A DNA stretch of 64,000 bases from Reticulascus tulasneorum (lineage: Eukaryota; Ascomycota; Sordariomycetes; Glomerellales; Reticulascaceae), in contig LSAX01000002.1 of NCBI GenBank assembly GCA_001557505.1, forward strand, positions 4,774,001-4,838,000, in the 5' to 3' direction. This document shows positions 55,811 through 64,000 of this stretch, piece after piece (within the stretch, counting starts at the first letter, position 1; every line of letters begins with the position of its first letter). The notes below the pieces were generated by a model, which searched no databases, was not told the origin of the DNA, and saw only the letters and a list, made by a program, of their open reading frames with translations. The position numbers and the translations under genes are program-made.

Positions 55811-57009
55811 ATGCGGAGCCTTCTCGTGGCCGGTTGCGCAATAGCGCTGGCAAGCATTGGTGAGTATTCTGTAAGCCATCGTGATACAAATCTTTAACAT
55901 TCCATCCAGCTTCCGCGCAATGTACGTGCCCTTGTGAGACGACTCCAGAAGACCCGACCCCCGAAGTGCCACCAGAAGAAGACCCATGCCTTGGACCCGA
56001 GCCGAAACCGTGGTTCTGTGTCGGCGAACCGACTGGCGAGCCTGTCCCGGACCCGTGCGAGCTGCCCGACGGCGACCCTGGGAAGCCATGGTACTGCGTC
56101 GGCGAACCTAGCGGCGAACCTGTCCCCGACCCGTGCGACTTGCCTGATGGCGACCCCGGAAAGCCATGGTACTGCACTATTCCTACAGGTAATCCAGAAG
56201 GCGAAGCGCCGTTGTTTGAAGTGTACGTCGACGACATGACTGGGTTTACCTTTGCACAGTTCAGTGCAAAATATTATATAGACGATCGGGCAATCAAAAT
56301 TCGCATCGCCAACCCCCCCAGTACCGCTGAAGATGGATCGTGGGATACTGTCCTCCAGATGATTGCGCCGAACGAAGTGGGATGGGCTGCAATTGCGTGG
56401 GGAGGCGCCATGACAGGCAATCCTCTCACTGTTGGCTGGGCAAACTGTAGCAATGTGGTTGTGTCGTCTCGTTGGTCAGAGTAAGTATCTGGCGCAAGAA
56501 TGAGGTTGCTTTGACGCCTACTAATAACTGCTAGTGTCCGTGTCCAGCCTGAGGCCTACGCAGGCGCCACCTACGAAACGATTGAAGCTGGCACTTTTAT
56601 AAACGGGACGCACTGGCAGTTCACCTCGAAGTGCACGGGATGTACATCCTGGACTGACATTCGCGGAGTCCATACCTCTCTCGACCCGGCGGGCACGCAT
56701 CCTCTGGCCTGGGCGATGGCAGACTTCGTGCCTACCAATCCCGCATCCAATACCTCGACCTTCATGTACCACGATGTCCACGGAAACTGGGATCATGACT
56801 TCTCGGTTGGCTCGAATGCAGAGTTTGCTTCTATTCTATCGGCGGTGACGACTGTTGCCGGGGCACCTACACCGACGGCGGCGGGAGAATGTCTCTACAC
56901 GCAACCACCACCAGACGACGGAAAGGTTACTGTGACGGTGACGGCTACGGTCACCGAGGCTGCTGTCACTGTGACCGAGACAGCCACTCTAACTGCAGCC
57001 TGCAGCTAG
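55811..57009 (+). CDS. Secreted AA8-type cytochrome (CDH heme domain) with N-terminal Cys/Pro repeats
   Basis: Exons 55811-55859, 55910-56480 and 56535-57009 give 364 residues. A signal peptide (MRSLLVAGCAIALASIGASA) is completed across intron 1. Residues about 21-120 are Pro/Asp/Cys-rich with repeats (see the repeat entry). From about residue 130 the sequence matches the cytochrome domain of cellobiose dehydrogenase: MIAPNEVGWAAIAWGGAMTG with a Met in the position of the axial heme ligand, later CTGCTSW, and STFMYHDVHGNWDHDF, where a His of the other axial ligand is plausible. There is no flavin domain. Stand-alone AA8 proteins may pass electrons to copper oxygenases in the secretome. The C-terminus is Val/Thr-rich and likely O-glycosylated. 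Confidence 0.8.
56020..56175 (+). repeat. 78-bp in-frame tandem repeat, two units
   Basis: Units 56020-56097 and 56098-56175 each encode VGEPxGEPVPDPCxLP plus DGDPGKPWYC. They differ at several third positions, so the duplication is not very recent. A further partial copy (PCLGPEPKPWFC) precedes them. Confidence 0.85.
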
Positions 57010-58333
57010 ACTTGTTGAAGGATGCTTGTCGGATCAAACTTCCAGGAGACCAGGCGGGTCTACGAAGTTGCATTCGTTTCCTTCCAAACAGCCATGGCTT
57101 TGGACCTGTACATCCTTGCATCACCGACCTCATATATGCATATAGACATCCGTCAGTAATACTAAAACATACCTTGAAGACGTGCAGGTGGGAATGTTTA
57201 TGACCATGTGGTAAACCTCAGCGTTCTTATTGTCTTTGGAGGACTCTACCATCTAAGTGCCGACCCGACCTTGGGAGCCTATTTGCCAATCCTGATGCTT
57301 CCACGTTCGTTCTGATCTCCCCCGCTTTCCGATTTGACGCTCCCGTATATCTATTCTTTACCATGCTATGCACAGGTTAAGTCCATTCTCAGTGCACGGC
57401 GGCTGGGACCATTTAGCCACACTGTGGCGTGCTTATTATCCCTGAGGCATCAATCTCCCCCACCCACGGTATTTCTGAAACACTTGTCCTGCATCACATC
57501 ATCACCTCTCATTCCAGAACTTCATGCGTTAACGCCGAACTTAACAGCACTTGTACTGCGTCATGGTAATGCTGTCGGGAAGTACTTTGGCCTGGGGTTA
57601 TGCATGAAATGGATCTGTTTCCAAGGAAGGGCCTGTCCAGTTAGCGCCGCCAACACAGGGCATGGAAAACACGTCGATGGCCGGTGCCAGAAGCATCGGC
57701 TGTTCTTGATCACCATTCGCCATCCTGTGTGTCTAGACAAGGAAAATGCCAGCTGGGTTTTCTCAGTGTCCAATTAATTCGCCGAATTCCATCTTATTCC
57801 CTGATTGAGGGGAGGTTTGGCGGAATGAGGAGGTGGTTTGTTGCTGTTCTTTGGACCTAAATGCCATGTTTCCTGGCCAATATTACAGCGGTGAATGATG
57901 TAGTGCCATGCAGGATACGCTTCACTTATTGGCGCTTGCTGACATCGGACGAGGGGCTTCCGCCAGTCGCCAATCGTGGATCACATTGCATTGAGGATCC
58001 TCTCATGAGTCTGATCCGGCGGAGGAGCAAGACCTTACACCCTGGATTGCATGACAGCTGGCACGTGTATCACACCAAGCTCATCCCCTCATCTTCCTTG
58101 GCTGGAACCGAGCTCCTACTCCGGTTAAGAGAGCTATATATCGAACATGCGACCACCACGCCGCGGGGCTTGCTCCCTCAAACATTATGGCGTCTGATAA
58201 GGTCGCAATCAATCAAGAAATCGTTTCCAGAAGTATCTAGGCTGTGATCCAAGCTGTCTTTGCCTCGTTCTCTTTGATTTGGCCATAGTGTGTCTTGTTT
58301 CCTCTCGGGTTCTTTGTCGACCAGCCAGCCAAC
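57010..58333. other. 1.3-kb intergenic region
   Basis: Frames at 57334-57777 and 57861-58247 have composition unlike neighbouring genes and no domain. Nothing else was seen. Confidence 0.45.
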
Positions 58334-61300
58334 ATGGATGTCGCGGCGCTTGTGTCGCAGATGAATGAGAACCTCGCGACGATACACAATACCATCGCGG
58401 GGTTGTCAACTGCAGAACACGATTCCAGGCTGGATGAGCTCGAACAGAAGCGGGATGGTACTCTTGCTGCTCTGAAGGCGAACTTTGAGCGTGAGCAGGA
58501 AGAACTCACTGCGCAAAGGAGTAAGGAGCAACGCGAGATTGCCGAGCGTCGACGAATAGAAGACGAAGAGAGGGAAGCTCGAAGAGGGAAGGAGGACGAG
58601 GAGATTGCTGTCCGCAATGTATCGGAGGATGACGAAAGACAAGGAAGATTCACTGGCGAGACGAGAGAGGTGGAAGATGAGATAGATGACCAGATGGAGT
58701 CCATCGAAGAGGAAGCAAGGAAGATGATCGATGCGGGTCAAAGGAAGTTGGCTGAACTGGAGGAGAGGAGAAGAGTAAGCCTCGCAGTCCGCTCGCTTTC
58801 TTGGCTTTCCGACATGCTAACATCTATAGGAACTCAACCGCTTGATTGACGAACAGCTCAAAACATCATTGCCAACAGTGCCGACTCGGAAGAGAGCCCG
58901 GACTCAAAGGTTCCCAGACACGGCAATAACAAGTAAGCCGACGGATTCTCTCCTAAAAGCGGCCGAGGAACCAGCTGGTAACAATGTGAAGGCCATTAAT
59001 GGCGATTCGACTGTCTCGCCAGAATTTGCGACGAGGGAGGCGACTGCAACGGATTCCCAGGACACCGACTTGCTCTCAAGCAGTGGTTCGATAAGAGGGG
59101 AGCACCGGAGTCCCCAAACGCTTTCAAATATTTTGCACGACCTACCAGAAAATCCAGAAGGAAAGCAGATGCTGGATATTGTGGAAAAGGAGGAACGAAA
59201 GGACAATACAGTCACCGACATCAGTCTTCACAATAAGCCGCCCAATCATGAGGAGAGCGAAGAATCGAGTAGTCAAGCATACTATCCTCCCGACTCCCTG
59301 GATAATATCGAAGAAGAGGGCTTTGCCGAAGAAGAAGAAGGCGACGAAGCGCCTCAGGAAATTGAGGAACAAGCATTTGGACAGAGGTCTATGACACCAG
59401 ACATTGAAGAACAGGGCCCGTCAACATATGAGAAAGACACCAACACCAATCAAGTCGACCTGCCACAAAATGAATATGACACTCAGCTCAATCACATACA
59501 TGAGGGAGAGAAAATAGTGTCCAGTCAACAGACTCATCCAGAGCAACAAGACGACCTGACCGAAGGCGCCCGGGATACGACGCCTCGAGCTGAACCTGCG
59601 TCAAGTCATTATATCGATCACAATGACGATATGATTTCCGAGAGTATACCTCACCAACAGGCAACCGCGGACAGGGAAGAGTCAGATGACACATCAAGTG
59701 TTGTTGATTCCCTTGGAGATCCGGATGAAGAACATACCGTCAGTCAACCATCTCTCAATGATGTTGGGGAAAAGGAGTTTTTGCCAACCACAGCCAGCGA
59801 AGATCCTGAAACTAGATATTCCGAACACGGGGATCCTCGAGATCTCCCAGAAAGACGGATTTCTAGTAGTGTCCTTGACACGACTGAAATCTCAGCCGGT
59901 TTTGAGCATGACCCCACTACCGATGATGAACCTCGTCCACCAAGGACTCATGAAGCTTGGTGGGAGCTGAACCAGGCCGAGCATACTCCGGAAAGCTTCG
60001 GCAACCACGCTGAAAACCTCCCATATGGGCTCGATGAAGATCACGCTGAAGATCAACACCTCACAAATAGCTCTGATCTGGCTGGCCAAGCATATCTTCC
60101 ATTTCAGCATGAGAATCACGTTGATGATCAAGATATATCCGAAGATGATGATCCTGAGATACAAATCAACGGGCCCGACCCGGAGAATGAAGTTCGAAAA
60201 GACTTGTCAGAGGAACACTCCGTCCCCAGTACAGCAGAGGCAAGCTCAGTCGATGTAGATGAGGTTGAAGAAGCGACAGACACTGAGCTGGAGCATCCGT
60301 CCCAGTCAAGCGTCGATGGTTTTGTGGATGACGTGGAAGATAGCCATGATCAAGCTCAACCATCAATTTCTCAACAGGATGATGTCGGACACGAACTGCC
60401 ACTAGAATCAGACAGCAATGACACCACGGCCCAGCTCGAGGAGCAGAACGAAGCAGATGAACCAAAATCGGTATTAAAATCCTTTCGGAATCTCATGGCC
60501 ACGATTCTTCCAACTCAAACCGCTGAAGACGATGATACGGCCCAACGCGATGATGAGCAGTCAGGATCAACCCATCAGTTTAAGCCCATCAAACGGGAGT
60601 CAGAGCGCGGAGAGCATTCGTTCGACACCGAAACATCCCGTGCCGATGAGGCGGAGCTCACCGGTGAGGACAGTGGAGACTACCGAGAGACCAACGAGCT
60701 GGTTACAGCCAGAATGGAATCGATCGCGGGGCAGGTAATCGAAGCAGATAAATCAAGGACCTCCGAGGCCACCGTGGATACTGAGTTTGGCCACGAGCAC
60801 TCAGATCTGGACCTTGTTATCGAGAACAGTATCGGTACAAGCCCGACAATACAGTCGGACCTGAATACGCATTTAGAGTCCGAGAAGACACCGGAACAAG
60901 CTGCAACGGACAATGACCCGCATGCAGTCCCAAATGTGCTCGCGGATCTTGAATCCACGCCGCATCAGCATGTTGATGACCTTCAGCAGAACTGGGAATC
61001 GGGTAAGATTGTACCTTCGTATCTTGCAGACCCAGACAGCGAGGAACATGACTCTCTGGCGCTGTCTCCGAATCGGCTTGTTCCTGCTGGGGATACAGAC
61101 ACGGAATCACAGGAGTTCATGACACCTATGCAATCCGCTGGATTTGAGTCCCCTCTCAAGTGGGATGAAGACGCAAGTGGCGAAGATGAAGATTTTGCGC
61201 TCGAACGAATAATACCCCACAAACCAATGCGACCAGTTGCCGAAGAGAATGTTACCACGGTTCATGGTCAAGACGATTTGTTCGATGATGACAACGACGA

Positions 61301-62396
61301 TGATGTCGATGATGTCGATGATGTCGATGATGTCGAATACGAAAGCAGTGACTACGGTGCTGATGCTGCTGAGAACACTGTCGTTCCTCAATTGCCCGAG
61401 TCACAGGAAGAGGGACCCAGCACACCAATCAGGGAACAGATTGTTGAGTCCTACGTTGGTGAAGATGACGATGCTCCGAGGACGGCAGTTCTGACCCCCA
61501 AAATATCGGCAGGTATCCTCAGCTTTGAACCTAAACTGGACAATGACCAGCAAGTAGCCATCTCTGCCGAGCCAGAGATTGATGACAATGCTGAATACAA
61601 CCACTCTACGCCGCAGGTAGTCCCACAAAAGATCACTGAGACCCCTGAGATAAGCCCGCTATCACTACGACGCGACACTCCAAAGACTCCAGTGCGTGGT
61701 CTTGCTTATAGTCGGCATAACCCTGATCGTCCGCAGACACCACCTTCCTCTCAAATGGGGGAATCATATCAAAGTGCAAATGATGATTTCATGCCACGAG
61801 ATATTACCAATGTTCCTTGGCACGCACGAAATGATTCGGTGCCTCACTCATTACATAGCCAGAGTACATTATCATCTGCTCCTTCATCACCTATCCATTC
61901 GTCGCTTCCTGTCGACAACCATGAGCCTGTTATCCGGGACTCCTGGCCTGTCCCCGCCGATCATATGACTCGTCCTCGAAACGACTCACAGTTGACTGAC
62001 CGTACAACGGGCGATGACTATGATCCATTCAAGTTTGACGGTCGCCCTAAGGCTATGCAGCATCAAGGACAGTCCCTCCCCACTGGTCCCAATAGCCAAC
62101 CTCACAGAAACTCAGTATCAAGCGGTTCCCCAGGCAGCATTTTCCAGAAAATGCGCAGCATCTTCGAGAACTCACAAGGAGCTGCACAAACCTCCGCTGC
62201 TTCCAGTCCTGTCAGATCACGTCCAGTATCTGGCATCTTCCACCCAGTGCGGCGAGCCAGAAACGCTGAACAGGAGGAAGATGACGATATTGGGCCAGGC
62301 TACCGTAAAGGTGGATACCTGAACGAAGCGGATGACGATATTGACGAGCAAAGCGCATTATTAGGCAGTTCAATTGGCGGTCTAGGTGCGAATTGA
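58334..62396 (+). CDS. Large coiled-coil and acidic low-complexity protein, function unknown
   Basis: Exons 58334-58774 and 58830-62396 (55-nt intron) give 1335 residues. Residues about 25-155 are a charged coiled coil rich in Glu, Arg and Lys. The following part is highly acidic and disordered, with Glu/Asp runs (EEEGFAEEEEGDE) and a VDD triplet run near 61300-61340. Several SP/TP sites (for example RDTPKTPVR, and PQTPPSSQ) suggest phosphorylation. The C-terminal 120 residues hold SIFQKMRSIFENSQ and PVSGIFHPVRRAR, possibly a short folded or binding motif. I do not recognise the family; a cytoskeletal, nuclear or septum role would be speculation. The stop is followed in frame by a further coding-looking stretch (next entry). 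Confidence 0.75.
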
Positions 62397-62777
62397 CCAC
62401 GCTCGGTGGGAGCGAGGCTCAATGTCACGATGATAAGGGACGAAGTGCCTTACGACCACGCCGGCGAGATACCGCAAGGGAAGTATGTTGAGGACAGCGC
62501 TGAGGGCGGATATGTCCTTACGAAGACCGCCGATGCTGTCGAACCAGCTAGTGACAGCGAGTTTCGCTTGGCGTGGTTGTTTGTCGAGGGCTGGCGCGGC
62601 CGTCTTCAAAAGTCGGGTGATATCGTGGAGAAGTGCCGGTGGGAGTGGAGAGCGGAGGATATCAGTACACGGAGTAGGCGGTCGAGCTTGAGTTCTGCAA
62701 TGATATTGCGTGATGCAAGGGCTGTCGTACCAAAGCCGAAGAAACAAGGGAGGAAGAAATCTGTACATTGGGCCTGA
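62397..62777 (+). other. In-frame open stretch after the stop of the coiled-coil gene
   Basis: After the TGA at 62394-62396 the same frame stays open for 126 codons to the next TGA at 62775. Codon use resembles that of the gene upstream. The peptide is hydrophilic with Trp-rich segments (LAWLFVEGWRGRL) and ends in a basic tail (KPKKQGRKKSVHWA). It may be the true C-terminus reached by an intron that removes the stop, for example GT at 62386 to AG at 62478, or by readthrough. It could also be a separate small frame. Confidence 0.4.
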
Positions 62778-63185
62778 TACTACCAGGGCAGAAACATGTT
62801 AAAATTTTATTTCAATTCATTACAAGTAGTCTTGAAAGTCTTGTGAACTCATAAAATTCCTGAAGTCGGAACCCATGAGGATTACGATCGTGTGATGAAC
62901 CGGCCTAGCAAAAGCTTAGTCCACTACTCGTATGGTGATTTCGGACTGGCAATACAACATTAAGCGACTAGTACATCTTTATCATACGTGTGACCTTGTG
63001 AACTGTTATAGATGTGATAGTATTATCGTGATATGTACAAGAGCGCGGTTCTGTGCGAAGGGCGAAAACTATATACAGGCTGGCCATCTCGGCCAAGATC
63101 CATCAATCTGCCCACCAGTTACAAAAGCTATCCTATCATCTTGGATACGAATCTCCGATAAAGCTCTGATTGGAAGACTCGATGC
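62778..63185. other. Intergenic region between convergent genes
   Basis: This is AT-rich sequence with no recognised element, expected to hold the 3' ends of both neighbours. Confidence 0.45.
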
Positions 63186-64000
63186 CTATTGCAGAGCCTG
63201 GACAACGGCGTTGTAGGCAGCCTTGGGGTTGAAGCTGGCATCGAAGAGAAGCGGGTTGTTCTGGGCTCTCCAGCTGTCTGGGTCGCGAACACCCCATACA
63301 GTAATGCCAGCGCACTTCGGAACCTGAAGACAGGCCTTTGTGACGGCTGTGTAGTCGTTGTTACTGGCGCCAACGATGTCGAGCTCGGTAATAGCTACTT
63401 CCTTGACGCCAGTCGCTGCCAGGGCTTGCAATGCACCGAGAGCATTGGCGCCTTGGCCAGACTGCAAGTGCGCTTGCGAGCCTACGTATGATTGTTAGCC
63501 AATTCGAATAACACTGAGAATGGTACGCTTGACTCAGCAGGGAGCTTACCAATGCCATCAATGGGAATCCCTTGGCCGAGCCACTTCTTGACGTGATCTA
63601 CCATGCCCCTAGTGACCTTTGCATAACTAGCTTGGTCCAGGTTGTAGTCATTGATATAGAGTTTCGCATCTGGATCAGCCTTTCGCGCAGCTCTGAATGC
63701 AATCCCGACAAAGTCCTCTCCAAGGACTTGAGAGAAAACGGAGGGTCGGAGCGAGCCGTCCTCATTGAACATCTCGTTGATGACATCCTAGGTCAACCAG
63801 GTCAGTTCCATCTTCGTTTGTAGCTCTTCTCGATACTTCAAGGGCATGTTGAGCTTACCCAATGGAGGATCTTGCCCTTGTAACGACCCATCACAGTAGC
63901 AATATGCTCCTCAATGACTTTCGTCAGCGCAGCCTTGTCCCGGATATTGCTCACCCAGCCGGCCAGCTGGGAGTGCCACACGAGGGTGTGTCCACGGATT
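63186..64000 (-). CDS. GH10 endo-beta-1,4-xylanase, 5' part outside the window
   Basis: Visible exons are 64000-63859 (partial), 63787-63550 and 63481-63186, separated by introns of 71 and 68 nt. The protein enters at [16 protein letters not shown], the usual GH10 segment with the HTLVWH substrate-binding motif. DVINEMF, completed by splicing, holds the acid/base Glu. ITELDI holds the nucleophile Glu, followed by [15 protein letters not shown]. It ends right after the catalytic domain (NAVVQALQ), so no C-terminal carbohydrate-binding module is present. The enzyme cuts xylan chains outside the cell. The signal peptide and N-terminal barrel strands lie beyond base 64000. Confidence 0.93.

Noticed and set aside
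57334..57777. 147-residue plus-strand frame
   Set aside because: No signal, domain or neighbour context supports it.
62382..62768. 128-residue minus-strand frame
   Set aside because: It is opposite the in-frame extension of the coiled-coil gene, whose codon pattern is better.
1..64000. Search for UstYa-like (DUF3328) oxidase genes that would complete a dikaritin cluster
   Set aside because: No protein with the HxxHC-type motif was found on either strand in this window, so no cluster is claimed.
1..64000. CRISPR arrays, bacterial operons and riboswitches
   Set aside because: The window is fungal nuclear DNA with spliceosomal introns; the only spaced repeats are exon cassettes and minisatellites.

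Overview
The window is nuclear DNA of a filamentous ascomycete (Pezizomycotina, perhaps Eurotiomycetes-like; no marker gene fixes the species). The evidence is many short introns (about 47-180 nt) with GT..CTRAC..AG signals, two Zn2Cys6 regulators, a HET-domain gene, a conidiation Con-6 gene, secreted oxidoreductases, a GH10 xylanase and a decayed Tc1/mariner element. All gene models below were spliced by hand. Each keeps one open frame across its junctions, but none is confirmed by RNA.

Layout. 0-5 kb: a small secreted precursor made of four near-identical exon cassettes separated by duplicated introns (802-1411), convergent with a HET-domain gene (4672-1813). 6-15 kb: secreted M28 aminopeptidase, Con-6 protein, Zn2Cys6 regulator, and a DAL5-type MFS transporter. 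16-23 kb: a sugar-porter MFS, a divergent Zn2Cys6 regulator and myo-inositol oxygenase, a plausible small catabolic cluster. 24-29 kb: cytochrome P450, monocarboxylate-type MFS, and a secreted cysteine-free protein of unknown function. 29.5-32 kb: a Tc1/mariner relic and a broken FG-GAP-like gene. 32-43 kb: CorA-like protein, two SDR-fold proteins, a secreted GMC oxidoreductase, and a probable GPI-anchored protein. 43-52 kb: UDP-glucose 6-dehydrogenase divergent from a GT4 glycosyltransferase, then a membrane protein of unknown function. 52-64 kb: a gene-poor stretch, a secreted AA8-type cytochrome, a 1335-residue coiled-coil/acidic protein, and a GH10 xylanase cut by the right edge.

The most interesting item is the precursor at 802-1411. 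It has a signal peptide and four 27-residue repeats, three of them ending in a KR dibasic site. Each repeat lies in its own 81-nt exon followed by a 50-nt intron, giving an exact 131-bp genomic period. This is the architecture of Kex2-processed repeat peptides, which include dikaritin-type RiPP precursors. I see no UstYa-like (DUF3328) oxidase in the window, so a RiPP assignment would depend on what lies to the left. Other points worth checking: a possible 4-nt micro-exon in the monocarboxylate-type transporter, a GC-AG intron in the HET gene, a zinc cluster split over three exons, an in-frame TGA followed by 126 sense codons at the end of the coiled-coil gene, and an SDR protein with Phe in place of the catalytic Tyr.
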